A DNA stretch of 64,000 bases from Streptomyces sp. NBC_01571 (GCF_026339875.1 NZ_JAPEPZ010000003.1:62001-126000); one strand, 5' to 3'; shown: positions 53,405 to 62,409, counted from the first letter of the stretch. Notes: generated from the letters alone by a model not told the origin. A program made the numbers and translations.

Positions 53405-53737
53405 TCAACCCCAGAACGCATGCCGCGGATCATCCAGAACAGTCAGGGCCTCGTCCAGGGACGGGACGGCCGTCAGGTGATCGCACGGATACCAGCGGCC
53501 GTTGCGGTCCGCCCCGTCCACCTGCCATCCCTCATCAGTACGCCGCAACCGAGCGACCCGACGTGAGGTCCACTGCCCGACCCCGTCCCACGGCGCACGC
53601 TCCTCGGTGATCACAGCGGTACTGCCCCGCACCGCGCACCCCACCGCAACTTCCGCCTTCGCATGCTCAGGGATGCGCTGCCCGGCCCACTTCTTCAGCC
53701 GGGCCCGGTCCAGCTCGGAGATCTTCACGTCCCTCAC
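53405..53737 (-). CDS. DUF3024 protein
   Basis: From GTG 53737 (GGGGAGAGG upstream) the 110-aa protein reads ISELDRARLKKWAGQRIPEHAKAEVAVGCAVRGSTAVITEERAPWDGVGQWTSRRVARLRRTDEGWQVDGADRNGRWYPCDHLTAVPSLDEALTVLDDP. The E-x-R-x-x-W, VAxxRR and DRNGRW elements are those of DUF3024. Function unknown. It converges on ssb with only 12 nt between stops. Confidence 0.75.
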   Translation of the reverse strand: MRDVKISELDRARLKKWAGQRIPEHAKAEVAVGCAVRGSTAVITEERAPWDGVGQWTSRRVARLRRTDEGWQVDGADRNGRWYPCDHLTAVPSLDEALTVLDDPRHAFWG

Positions 53738-54065
53738 GGTAAAAGCCTCTCCCCGCGCCCGCAGCGGCCGCCCGTCCCGCCGAAAGGGGCCACCACGCCG
53801 CCATCGTAGCCAGCGCAGCCAGTCCCCTCCCCTCATCGAAATGCCTTCTGCCTGCAACGCTGCAAGCACCACGAGCACTGCTTCAGACAGCGCCCGTGTG
53901 GCAACGGTCCCCCGCAGAGTTCGTAGTACCGTGATGACGGCGTGTGTGCCGATTCGGGTGGCTTCGGCGCCTTGTGCACAGCCGGGTGGAGGAACTGCTG
54001 TGACAGCGCCGAGAAGAGCACCGGTCATCGTCGTCACGCCGACGCTGGCCAGCGAGCACCGCGGG

Positions 54066-54590
54066 CTGGAGGCCCTGAGCCTTCGGGCCATGACTGCCCA
54101 GGGCCTCCAGCTGCCCGGCCACAGCCCGGCAGGTTTTATGGCCCTCCATCCGACGCGGAAGACGGACAGGGACCACCGACACCATGCACGCGTGTCACAT
54201 GACCAACGCTCACGGCACTATGCCGGACACGCCCCCGTCAACAGGAGAAGCCGGGCAGCCACCGGCTCCCTGCGGCCAGCACCAGGACTAGACCGCCGCA
54301 TCGATGAAGGCATTGGTAACGGTGATGAAGTCGCGGCCACCGCGGGGGGCGAGAGCTGATAATGCAACACGCTGTAACGCCGGATTGTCGGCCGCCGCCT
54401 GAGGACTAACACCGCTCTCATCACCCGTCACCAGGACGGCGGCCGAACCCGGCTGGAGGCCCTGAGCCAGGGTCAGGCCATGACTGCCCGGGGCCCCCTG
54501 CTGCCGGCCACAGCCCGGCAGCAGGTTCGTGGTCCTGGCCCGACGCCGGAGACGGATCCGGGACCACTGACACACGTGCACGCGTGTCTG
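54066..54590. repeat. ~130-bp imperfect direct duplication with XRE remnant between
   Basis: Blocks at about 54066-54200 and 54449-54590 share GGCTGGAGGCCCTGAGCC, GGCCATGACTGCCC, GGCCACAGCCCGGCAG and CACGCGTGTC in the same order. Between them, minus-strand 54288-54400 reads ALQRVALSALAPRGGRDFITVTNAFIDAAV. This resembles the C-terminal tail of the Scr1-type regulator at 30010 (RALEPADSRDFITDATKAFVDTA), so it is probably its decayed relative. The rest of 53738-54823 has no intact gene. Confidence 0.5.
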
Positions 54591-54823
54591 GCGGTCAACG
54601 TACAGGGCGTTGCCCAGGACACGTCCACGTCAACGTCCGGGCCCGGTGTTCAGCCGTGGGGGGTGACTGCCGTGGGGCACTGCACCACGGCAGTCACCAT
54701 CTTGCCCGCCGCATGGACCTCGACCCGCACGTCCACCGACAGTTTCTGCACCACACCGGAGACCATGTGGACCAAGCAGACACACCAGCGTGACCGGGCC
54801 GCCCGGAACAGCGTGCAGCCTGG

Positions 54824-55708
54824 TCAGCGCGTGTCGTCTGGTGCTGCGGGGCGGCTTCGGCGGCCACTGAGCACGGTGGCGATGGGGAGGGCTGCTGCCA
54901 GGCCGCTGAGCAAGATTGCGGCGAGCGCGCCCAGGACGGCGGGCTGGTCGCCGAAGGCGATGCCGATCGCGGCCAAGGCGGGCCCCGCGTTGCGTACTGC
55001 GGCGACGCCGCCCATCGTGGTGCGGCGCACCGACGGACCTGTCGCCAGCAGGGTCCCGACGGCGAAGGCGGCGGCTGCGAGCAAGAAGCCCGCGAGGAGG
55101 GCGAGTGAGCCGAGGAGTGCCACCACGTCACTCCAGTTACCGAGCAGCATGCCCGCCAGCACGATCAGGAAGGTCACGTTCGACACCGCGGCCGCCGCGG
55201 GGTGCCACGACCGTGCGGTGGGCGCGGCGTAGCGGCGCAGCAGCAGGCCGATGACGAACGGTACGAGTTGCAGGAGGGCCACGGTCCGTACCAGCGTCGC
55301 AACATCGAGGGAGATGTCCTTGCCGAGGTCGGCGGCGGTGAGGATGCCGTTGACGGTCGGGGCGAAGGTGAGGCTGCCGACGGTGGCGAGCAGCACCTGC
55401 ATGGCCGCGCCCGCGACGACGTCGCCGCTCTGCACCATGGCGAGCTTCGCCCCGAAGGGCCCGCCCGGGGACGAGGCGACCAGGACGAGTGCGATGAACG
55501 CTGCCGAGGGGAGGCTGAAGAGTGCACCGATGCCCCAGCCCAGCAGCGGGATGACGACCATGTTGGTGAGCAGCGCGAGCACCAGCAGCGGGACGTTGGT
55601 GAAGATGCCGCGCAGCGCCGGGATGGTGGCCCCGAGCCCGGCGGCGAACATGGTCGCCGCGATGAAGATCACGGTGACGGCGTTGAACAGCATGTGCAGG
55701 GTGTCCAT
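54824..55708 (-). CDS. BASS-family (bile acid:Na+ symporter-like) transporter
   Basis: ATG 55708 with AGGGGA upstream gives 294 aa with about nine hydrophobic helices. Family marks are LLVLALLTNMVVIPLLGWGIGALF and LVLVASSPGGPFGAKLAMVQSGDVVAGAAMQVLLATVGSLTFAPTVNGIL (the SPGG and unwound-helix regions), plus VRNAGPALAAIGIAFGDQP in the last third. BASS transporters move organic anions with sodium. It lies 58 nt below the peroxidase gene in the same direction, so it could carry the substrate or product of that pathway; inference. Confidence 0.82.
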   Translation of the reverse strand: MDTLHMLFNAVTVIFIAATMFAAGLGATIPALRGIFTNVPLLVLALLTNMVVIPLLGWGIGALFSLPSAAFIALVLVASSPGGPFGAKLAMVQSGDVVAGAAMQVLLATVGSLTFAPTVNGILTAADLGKDISLDVATLVRTVALLQLVPFVIGLLLRRYAAPTARSWHPAAAAVSNVTFLIVLAGMLLGNWSDVVALLGSLALLAGFLLAAAAFAVGTLLATGPSVRRTTMGGVAAVRNAGPALAAIGIAFGDQPAVLGALAAILLSGLAAALPIATVLSGRRSRPAAPDDTR

Positions 55709-55766
55709 GAGCATTCCCCTCGGCCGGCGGAGCAGCCGCAGTGCCGGCGTGCGCGTCGCCGCCCTG

Positions 55767-57101
55767 TCAGTCCCGGAGGTCGCCGAGCCAGCGCAGGGCG
55801 CTCAGGCTCGGCAGAAAGCAGTACTCGCCGCCGCGGGTGACGACGAACCGCGGCAGGGCCGCAAGGCGTCGTCGCACCGGCCGTCTGGGGATCGTGAAGC
55901 CGGTGACGCCGTCGTGGGATCCGGTGACGGGGTCTTTGGCGTCGCCCGAGCCGAAGAAGACGCCGTCGTTCATCCATTGCGACTGGACGAACTCGAACTG
56001 CCGCCCGAGGTGGGCTCCGATGAACGCGAACATCAGGCCGCGGTCGGTCCCGTCGTCCTCCAGAACTCCTTCGGGCAACGGCGGACCGTAGACGGCACCG
56101 CGTCTGATCATGCGGTGCAAACGCACCTCTCCCGCCACCGAGGCGTCGCGGGGGTTGGCCCGGCGGATGTGGCAGCCGCCGGGCGTGATGAATCCCGCCG
56201 GATCGTCGCGCTCGTACAGGAAGGTGTTGCGGCGGTGCGGGTCGGCACCGAGAGCGGGGTCGTCGTGCTGCGGACTGAGAGCGAGGGGGGCTCCGCTGCG
56301 CCAGCGTCCCATGATCTTGGCCGCGAGCAGTTCCTCGTCGTCGGGGTCGGTGGCGTTGTCCCGCAGATAGCGTCGGAACGCGGCGACGTCCTGGTGGAGC
56401 TTGCGGAAGACCGCGTAGCTGCCGTTGCGCCCGAGCACCTCCGGCTGCGGGGTCTGGATCCCGCCGATCTCGTCCCGATAGCCGAGCACGAACTCTCCGG
56501 CCTTCAACGGCACCTCCAGCTGGTTGGACCCGGGGATGCCGCTTCCTTCGACGGCCGGATGGCTGACGCCGTCGCGATAGCCGAAGTGCTCGGTCTCGGT
56601 GGGCAGTGCGTAGCAGTCCTGCCGCCAGATCGCGGTCACACCGGCGAGGCGGTCGTACGCGGGCCGGGCCCGATCGACGGCCTCCTCCAACCGCGGGACG
56701 TCGGGCGCGACCGCCGCGAGCACCACATGGACATCCGGCGTGCCCAGCGGCGCTTCCCAGTTCGCGGGGCTGCTCTCGCCGACATCGCCGAGCGCTGTGG
56801 CCCGGGCGGCCATCCCTTGCCGGAATTCCCAGGCGAACGTGTCCAATGATCCGCGCGGCACGTCCAGCGCCGCCAGGCCGTGACAGGTGACGGCGACACT
56901 GACCCACGTGTCCCCCAAAGGGCTGACCGGGTCGGCGGCAGAGGTCACCACCGCGCTCGCGCGTCGCATCAGTTCCCGACCGTCGGCCCGGTCATCGACG
57001 CGGAACACAAGATATGTCGCCGCGTAGGGAGTCGGCCGCGGGCTGAGAGCCCCGCGCTGGACGTCGTCGAGTTCCAACGCGACTTGCGTGGGCTCGCTCA
57101 C
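55767..57101 (-). CDS. DyP-type heme peroxidase
   Basis: GTG 57101 with GGAGGTGG 3-8 nt upstream gives 444 aa. Typical DyP motifs: FGYRDGVSHPAVEG (GxxDG with the distal catalytic Asp), EFVLGYRDEIGGIQTP, GSYAVFRKLHQDVAAF, the proximal-His region RRNTFLYERDDPAGFITPGGCHIRRANPR, and LMFAFIGAHLGRQFEFVQSQWMND. There is no Tat signal, so it is cytoplasmic or encapsulated; no encapsulin gene or targeting tail is seen. DyPs oxidise dyes, phenolics or sulfides with H2O2. Upstream and downstream genes form one transcription unit. Confidence 0.9.
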   Translation of the reverse strand: MSEPTQVALELDDVQRGALSPRPTPYAATYLVFRVDDRADGRELMRRASAVVTSAADPVSPLGDTWVSVAVTCHGLAALDVPRGSLDTFAWEFRQGMAARATALGDVGESSPANWEAPLGTPDVHVVLAAVAPDVPRLEEAVDRARPAYDRLAGVTAIWRQDCYALPTETEHFGYRDGVSHPAVEGSGIPGSNQLEVPLKAGEFVLGYRDEIGGIQTPQPEVLGRNGSYAVFRKLHQDVAAFRRYLRDNATDPDDEELLAAKIMGRWRSGAPLALSPQHDDPALGADPHRRNTFLYERDDPAGFITPGGCHIRRANPRDASVAGEVRLHRMIRRGAVYGPPLPEGVLEDDGTDRGLMFAFIGAHLGRQFEFVQSQWMNDGVFFGSGDAKDPVTGSHDGVTGFTIPRRPVRRRLAALPRFVVTRGGEYCFLPSLSALRWLGDLRD

Positions 57102-57120
57102 GGTCCACCTCCATGTGGCG

Positions 57121-58134
57121 CTACTTCGAGACGAGGTTCCGCCAGAAGTTCCTGAGACTCTCGTCGCCTCCGAACAGCGAACTGAAGATCGTGGAGTCCG
57201 CCAGCAGCACATCGCCAGCCCGCTCACCGCTCGGCGGCATCCACAGAAACATGTTGAACTCGGTGTTGCCGGCATCGGTGAACGGGTGCGGCCTGGAGGT
57301 GTCGATCGGCTGCCTTGCCAGGACATGGATCGCATCCGGCTCGTCGGTCGTCACGGCGTAGTGCGGCAGATGCATGTGGAAGTTGAAGTTCGTCACCCCC
57401 TCCAGCCACCCTTTGGCGTCCAGGTCCCCGACGGTGGACAGCGGGGCGATCTTGTTCTTCTCCCGCACCGCAGGGCGCAGTCCGTAACGGTTCTCGACCG
57501 GCACCCCGAGGCCGCGCATCAAGCCCCGGACGTATGTGGCGAACCGCTGCTGGCGGGGGACCAGGGGATCGCCGTGATGGCGGTACTCCACGTCCCGCGC
57601 GGCCAGATCGTCCGATGCCCCGACGTCATGGTGGGGCCCCAGGACCAGACAGGCGTCCTCTCGGCCGAGGAAGGCCCGCAGTGCCTCGACCTCCTCGGGC
57701 TGGGCCTCCTGCCCGGTGACCATGTGGTCCAGCCCGAACACGAACAGGGTGTCGGTGTCGGCCAGTACGCGCTCGTCGAGCGGAGTCCGAAAGCCGGCCT
57801 GGTCGATGCGCTGATACACCGGGACGGGGTGCCCGGTGACCTCCTCGACGAACTCCTGGAACGGCACCCAGGCCCAGAAGAACAATTCCAGCGAGCCGGC
57901 GATGCCCTGCTGGAAATGCATCGGGTCGGACCACTTCGGGTCCTCGTAGGCAGGCCACGCCACCCGCCTGACCTCCGTCAGCGTGGAGAACCTGTTGTCC
58001 AGCTCAGCCGGATTCCTGCCCGCCTCGGCCGGATAGCTCCACGCGACGTAGATGCTCACCCGTCGCCGGCCAGGGGTGCGTTCGCGCGGGATGTGGTTCT
58101 GGTTGTAGGTGCGTGCCGTCCTGACCTCGCTCAT
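57121..58134 (-). CDS. Unknown protein, possibly GATase-like
   Basis: The 337-aa protein starts at ATG 58134. The middle part (LADTDTLFVFGLDHMVTGQEAQPEEVEALRAFLGREDACLVLGPHHDVG, ~130-180) resembles the class-I glutamine-amidotransferase-like fold seen in ThuA-type proteins, but no catalytic Cys nucleophile elbow is present. The C-terminal half (NFNFHMHLPHYAVTTDEPDAIHVLARQPIDTSRPHPFTDAGNTEFNMFLWMPP) is unfamiliar and His-rich. It is followed by the peroxidase after 19 nt. Function cannot be assigned. Confidence 0.65.
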   Translation of the reverse strand: MSEVRTARTYNQNHIPRERTPGRRRVSIYVAWSYPAEAGRNPAELDNRFSTLTEVRRVAWPAYEDPKWSDPMHFQQGIAGSLELFFWAWVPFQEFVEEVTGHPVPVYQRIDQAGFRTPLDERVLADTDTLFVFGLDHMVTGQEAQPEEVEALRAFLGREDACLVLGPHHDVGASDDLAARDVEYRHHGDPLVPRQQRFATYVRGLMRGLGVPVENRYGLRPAVREKNKIAPLSTVGDLDAKGWLEGVTNFNFHMHLPHYAVTTDEPDAIHVLARQPIDTSRPHPFTDAGNTEFNMFLWMPPSGERAGDVLLADSTIFSSLFGGDESLRNFWRNLVSK

Positions 58135-58178
58135 CTCGTCTCCGATCCGCGGTGGGACGAGCACACGGCGGCCCGCTC

Positions 58179-58712
58179 TCACTGCAGCTGGTCGAGCATC
58201 TCCGACAGGGCGTTCTTGATCCGCAGAGCCTTCTTGATCTCATCAGCGGTCACGTACGGGTACTCCCCGTACTCGATGAAGCTGGGACAGTGGTGTTCAC
58301 GCACGAACCGGACGAACGCATCGGGATTGGTCCGCCAGTCCTCAGGGAATCCTTCGAGGTTCTCGAAGGCCGTATTCACCCCCGCCTTGCCGAAAAGCGC
58401 GACGGCGTCCTCGGTGTACTTGTCGAAGTCGGTGTCGAAGATCCCCTGATACATGAAGCGCGTGTCGTCGTCGAAAAGCACCCAGCGCAGATAGTGCAAC
58501 TTCAATGGTGCGAGAAGGTGGGGGTCTCCATCCAAAGCCTTGGCCAAGGCATAGCCGTACTCACGCATCGCGTCGGCGCGGCCGGGCTTCACCCTGGCGA
58601 CGATCGTGAACCCGTAGCACGCCGGCGTCTTCGGAAAAACAGGGCCGTACTTCCCCTGCTCGAACTGGGCGGTGTCCTTGGGAATGACCGCCGCCTGCGG
58701 CTTGATCTCCAT
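58179..58712 (-). CDS. Unknown protein, ferredoxin-like fold likely
   Basis: ATG 58712 with GGAGCGG upstream gives 177 aa. CYGFTIVARVKPGRADAMREYGYALAKALDGD... LHYLRWVLFDDDTRFMYQGIFDTDFDKYTEDAVALFGKAGVNTAFENLEGFPEDW alternates strands and helices like the alpha+beta (ferredoxin-like) half-domains found in DyP peroxidases. It is first in the four-gene minus-strand unit, 44 nt before the next gene. It might be a paralogous heme-binding or accessory subunit; inference. Confidence 0.6.
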   Translation of the reverse strand: MEIKPQAAVIPKDTAQFEQGKYGPVFPKTPACYGFTIVARVKPGRADAMREYGYALAKALDGDPHLLAPLKLHYLRWVLFDDDTRFMYQGIFDTDFDKYTEDAVALFGKAGVNTAFENLEGFPEDWRTNPDAFVRFVREHHCPSFIEYGEYPYVTADEIKKALRIKNALSEMLDQLQ

Positions 58713-59352
58713 GTCCGCTCCTGCCGCCATCTACTGGCCGGAAACAATTCGTCTCATATTCCCACGGACCACATCCACCCGCCTCGGGAGCAGCGAGGCG
58801 GAGGAGAGCCACGGCGGTCCGTCGGCGCGTGGTTCACCGGGCGGTGACCACGATCTCGCACTTGAGGATCTTGCAGCCCGTCAACCTGGCCGAATCCGAG
58901 CAGGCCGTCCAGAGCATCGACACCTTCTACCTCGAGACCGCAACCCGACTGCCCCGCACCTGACAGCAGATGCCGCGATCGCCGGACTGCTCGCAGTAAA
59001 GCAACCCAGACATCCATGAACACGCTGGTCGTTCTCCACCGTGTGCGGCAGCCCGGACACACGGGACACCGCACTGATGAACCGGGCTCGCGGTGGAAGT
59101 CGGCGCCGACGTCGCCAGCCAATGACGCCACCCCGCACGCCGGCACCGCCCGCACCGTCCTCACCCTCGCCGAGACCCCGCACACCGCGGCGCCCGCGTG
59201 ATCGATACACAAGCAGCCCCGGCCGGTGTCGATCCCGGCCGGGGCTGTCGATGCGCATGGCCGCGAAGGGCGGTCGCCTACGCGGCGAAAGGCTCCATGA
59301 GGCTTCAGCCGAACGATCGTCCTCATGGGCTGGAGGTGAGGCCCGGGGACAA
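58713..59352. other. Gene scraps, no intact gene
   Basis: A plausible protein end reads LQPVNLAESEQAVQSIDTFYLETATRLPRT (stop about 58962, plus strand). Another is ANDATPHAGTARTVLTLAETPHTAAPA (stop about 59201). Neither has an identifiable front part. The strong hairpin at 59214-59247 belongs to the second. Confidence 0.35.
59214..59247 (+). terminator. Strong hairpin terminator
   Basis: A perfect 13-bp stem CAGCCCCGGCCGG / CCGGCCGGGGCTG with an 8-nt loop. Confidence 0.75.
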
Positions 59353-59630
59353 AACCTCGCCGCCCTACCGACCGACATCAAGGAGATCGTCTTCCCCGTC
59401 TCCATCAACAGGCGTTCGGCCAGCTCTCCAGCGCCTACGTCCGCGTCGTCGACCAGGCCAGCGGTCTGGAGATCGGCCGCTACGACCTCTCCAAAGCGGC
59501 AGCCACTGAGACAGCTGTAATCTCGGGCAGGCTGCACCGGACCAGGTCGGGATGGACATACAAGGTCGGAGGGCACGGCTACGCCTCAGGCTTGCGAGGC
59601 ATCATCAAGGACTTCGGCGTGAACGTATGA
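59353..59630 (+). pseudogene. TerD-family C-terminal fragment, frameshifted
   Basis: NLAALPTDIKEIVFPVSIN is in one frame. After an indel near 59410 the next frame reads GQLSSAYVRVVDQASGLEIGRYDLSKAAATETAVISGRLHRTRSGWTYKVGGHGYASGLRGIIKDFGVNV, stop 59628-59630. This is the calcium-binding TerD fold of tellurite/stress proteins (A-x-V-x-V...YDLS...ETA...GYASGLRGI...GV-x-V). The N-terminal third is missing, so it is not functional. Confidence 0.75.
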
Positions 59631-59962
59631 CCACGATGTAGGTACTGGGCGGGCAGCGTCCCTGACCCGTCATGTCACAAGCAGCCCGCACCTCACCGGG
59701 CGAGCGCGTCTTCCGCATCGCCGGCCTCCCCCGGCGGACCCGGCGCGTTCACCGCGGGCCGCGAGCCGGCCGGCGGGCTGTTCGCCTGCGGGCCTCTCGG
59801 TGAGACGGAGCCGAGTCCGTCGTCCCCCTCCGAGGGCTCAGGCCGTGGCAGGATGACGACACGGTTCTGATCCGAAAGAGCGATGCCGCGTAAGCTTCCC
59901 CCCGGCCGTCCGCGCTGAACAGCAGCGGCCGCCCAGGCACATGCCGGTCCGTCCACACCCGG

Positions 59963-60300
59963 GTGCATGGGCTCGGACTCGGACGGCGGTACGCCGTATT
60001 TGACGCCCAGCACCTCCGGCGGTACGCGGTTGCCAATGCCCTCAGCCGGTTCGAGTGGGCATTCAAGCAGCCGAGACGACAACTGACCGGCCTCGGCGGG
60101 AGTCCCGGCATCGAGATCGAGGACAGCCGGGACGACCTGGCCCTGCGGCATCTGCCCGAAGGACCCCAGGCAGACCTGGGCCCCCTAATGGAGACAATCG
60201 ACAAGGAGTTCGAACGCTGCACCCTTCCGGACCCGGGCCGGACCAGCGGGCGGACGACGGGACGCCCCTGGTGGTGGCGGATTCGGCCCGGCCCCGGAGA
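59963..60300 (+). other. Open frame of uncertain status
   Basis: A plus-strand frame reads YAVFDAQHLRRYAVANALSRFEWAFKQPRRQLTGL... LALRHLPEGPQADLGPLMETIDKEFERCTLPDP. Residue composition is protein-like, but there is no ribosome site at its ATG and the end degenerates. It is probably a remnant. Nothing else was seen in 59631-60405. Confidence 0.3.
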
Positions 60301-60405
60301 AATTCGGGGATTCGAGGCTTTCCCGCGACGCTGCTTCACACCGTCCCGGACTTCTTGCACGTCAGGCCCTACCTGCAGCCCCGACGGCGTGGCGGGGCTG
60401 TCAGT

Positions 60406-60996
60406 TCACGGGCGGGGCAGGACGGCGAGGGCATTATCGGCTATGTCTGTCAGCGTCTTTTCGTTCGCTCCGGCCTTGCCCAGTGCTTCGATGCCGCGTA
60501 GTACGGCGAGTACCAGCGCGGCCAGCTTTCCGGGGTCCGTGTCCGCGGCGAGGTCGCCGTTGCGCTGGCAGGCGGCGATGTCGTCCTCCAGCAACGTTTG
60601 CAGTGCCTCGATGGCGGTGTGCGCCCGCTTGGCCACCGTCTTGTCGTGTTCAGTCAGCTCGGCAGCGCCCTTGGCCAGGAGGCATCCGCGCTGGGCGGTA
60701 TCTGCGGCGGTGGCCGCGGCCACCGCGTGGACGTAAGCGGACAGCCGCGCGTACGCGTTCTTGTCGTCGCCGCGCAGCTGCTGGGCGGTGGCGTCGACGA
60801 TCGCGCGGCAGTACTCGTCGAACACGCGGTGGAACAGCTCTTGCTTGCCGCCGAACGCGCCGTACAGGCTCCCTTTGCCGAGACCCGTCGCCGCGGCGAT
60901 GTCGTCCATGCGCGTCGCGGCATACCCGCCCGCCCAGAACTGCTCCCGAGCGGTCTCGAGCACCTGCTGCTCATCGAATTTCCGAGGTCGTGCCAT
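60406..60996 (-). CDS. TetR/AcrR-family repressor
   Basis: From ATG 60996 the 196-aa protein has the TetR HTH: ARPRKFDEQQVLETAREQFWAGGYAATRMDDIAAATGLGKGSLYGAFGGKQELFHRVFDEYC. The ligand domain with GCLLAKGAAELTEHDKTV (a Cys in the usual position) resembles YxaF/LmrA-type regulators. It is divergent from the SDR gene, and the 24-bp inverted repeat between them is its likely operator. It should repress itself and the oxidoreductase until an electrophile or other ligand binds. Confidence 0.88.
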   Translation of the reverse strand: MARPRKFDEQQVLETAREQFWAGGYAATRMDDIAAATGLGKGSLYGAFGGKQELFHRVFDEYCRAIVDATAQQLRGDDKNAYARLSAYVHAVAAATAADTAQRGCLLAKGAAELTEHDKTVAKRAHTAIEALQTLLEDDIAACQRNGDLAADTDPGKLAALVLAVLRGIEALGKAGANEKTLTDIADNALAVLPRP

Positions 60997-61013
60997 GCGG
61001 GCAAGACTACGCT

Positions 61014-61066
61014 TTCTTGACTCATTCGTCCACAACGGTTAGCGTTGTGGACGAATGAGTCAAGAA
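61014..61066. promoter_or_regulatory. 24+5+24 bp perfect palindrome, operator with overlapping divergent promoters
   Basis: Two 24-nt perfect inverted arms (starting TTCTTGACTCATTCGTCC) flank the loop GTTAG. Each arm contains TTGACT, a -35 consensus; on the plus strand TAGCGT lies 16 nt after it, and the minus strand is nearly symmetrical. So both divergent promoters appear to lie inside the operator, allowing one TetR complex to block both. A cruciform is also possible. Confidence 0.8.
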
Positions 61067-61083
61067 CTAGGGAGTGGCACGTC

Positions 61084-61836
61084 ATGACGGAAGTACTCGC
61101 AGGCAAGGTGGCAGTAGTCACCGGCGCCAACAGCGGAATCGGACTGGCCACAGCACGTCGCTTCGCCACTGAAGGCGCCCACGTGATCATCACCGGCCGG
61201 CGCCAGGATGCGCTGGACGCGGCCGTGGCCGAGATCGGCGACAACGTCACCGCCGTCCGCGGAGACATAGCCAGCCCGGCCGACCTCGACCGGCTCTTCG
61301 CGATCGTCGCCGAGCAGGGCCGCCGCATCGACGTGCTTTTCGCGAACGCGGGCAGCGGGGAATTCGCAGCCCTGGAGGACGTGACGGAGCAGCACTTCGA
61401 CGACACGTTCAACGTCAACGTCCGGGGGACGCTCTTCACCGTGCAGAAGGCGCTGCCGCTCCTCAACGACGGTGCGTCCGTGATCCTGACCGGTTCTACC
61501 GCCGCCACCACCGGCGGAGAAGCGTTCGGCGTCTACGCCGCCTCGAAGGCCGCCGTCCGCTCCTTCTCCCGCACTTGGGCCAACGAGCTGCGCGGCCGTG
61601 GCATCCGCGTCAACACTCTGGTGCCCGGACCGATCAAGACCCCGGCAATCACCGGCCTGGCACCCAACGAGGAAGAGGCCAAGTCGCTCCGCGCCTTCTT
61701 CGCTCAGCAGGTGCCCCTCGGCCGGATGGGCGACCCTGCCGAGGCGGCTGCGGCAGCACTCTTCCTCGCGTCCGACCAGAGCAGCTTCGTCACAGGAACC
61801 GAGCTCTACGTCGACGGTGGACTGAATCAAGTCTGA
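61084..61836 (+). CDS. Short-chain dehydrogenase/reductase
   Basis: From ATG 61084 the 250-aa protein is a classical SDR: TGANSGIG nucleotide-binding motif (residues ~12-19), NAG at ~85, Ser in LTGSTAATTGG, catalytic YAASK, and the C-terminal SFVTGTELYVDGGLNQ. RR at 36-37 (ITGRRQD) favours NADPH. It probably reduces a small carbonyl compound. It is controlled by the divergent TetR gene and is followed by a hydrolase remnant. Confidence 0.92.
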   Translation: MTEVLAGKVAVVTGANSGIGLATARRFATEGAHVIITGRRQDALDAAVAEIGDNVTAVRGDIASPADLDRLFAIVAEQGRRIDVLFANAGSGEFAALEDVTEQHFDDTFNVNVRGTLFTVQKALPLLNDGASVILTGSTAATTGGEAFGVYAASKAAVRSFSRTWANELRGRGIRVNTLVPGPIKTPAITGLAPNEEEAKSLRAFFAQQVPLGRMGDPAEAAAAALFLASDQSSFVTGTELYVDGGLNQV

Positions 61837-61840
61837 GTGA

Positions 61841-62236
61841 TTCTCCGGGCAGCCCTGGGACGGCAACGACCTCGACACCTACGCCGACGACCTGGCTTCG
61901 CTGATCGAGGGCCTCGACCTGCGCGACGTCATCCTTGTCGGGCACTCCACCGGTGGTGGTGAGGTGGCACGGTACATCGGCCGCCACGGCACCGGACGGA
62001 TCGCGAAGGCCGTCCTGCTCAGCGCGATCCCGCCGCTGATGCTCAAGACGGAGGCGAAGGTCTTCGGGGAATGGTCGGTGGAGAGGACCACGGTCACGGG
62101 CCGCCCCTTCACGCAGACCTACGCCGGACGCCTCGTGGCCGAGAACGGGAAGATCAAGCTCCTTCGCGAGTCGTTGGAACTCGTCCGGGCTGCACGCGCC
62201 ATGCTGCCGAACGGAGTGCCGGACATCCCCGCCTAA
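61841..62236 (+). pseudogene. In-frame chimera of alpha/beta hydrolase and SnoaL-like fragments
   Basis: The frame opens after a stop at 61838. It first encodes [68 protein letters not shown], the centre of a chloroperoxidase-like hydrolase with the GHSTGG nucleophile elbow. From about 62060 it reads [42 protein letters not shown], the end of a SnoaL/NTF2-like protein. The join is in frame. No start codon with a ribosome site is visible, so expression is doubtful. Confidence 0.7.
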
Positions 62237-62254
62237 CTCCTCCTGCCGCGCCTA

Positions 62255-62277
62255 CGACGCCTGCGAGGCAGGCGTCG
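62255..62277 (+). terminator. Terminator
   Basis: A 10-bp perfect stem CGACGCCTGC / GCAGGCGTCG with a GAG loop, 18 nt after the chimera's stop. Confidence 0.7.
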
Positions 62278-62409
62278 CTCAAACCCTTGTTTAAGCGTCA
62301 CTCAGTTAAAGGTTTTCACCGTCCGGTGATGAGGTATTCCGCTGCACGCCAAAAAGTGCACCGGCGATGCCGCCAGCCAGATCCATAACCCAAAAAAGGG
62401 AGCACCACC

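Noticed and set aside
61060..61878. 272-aa minus-strand frame opposite the SDR
   Set aside because: The plus strand carries all SDR motifs; the antisense frame has none.
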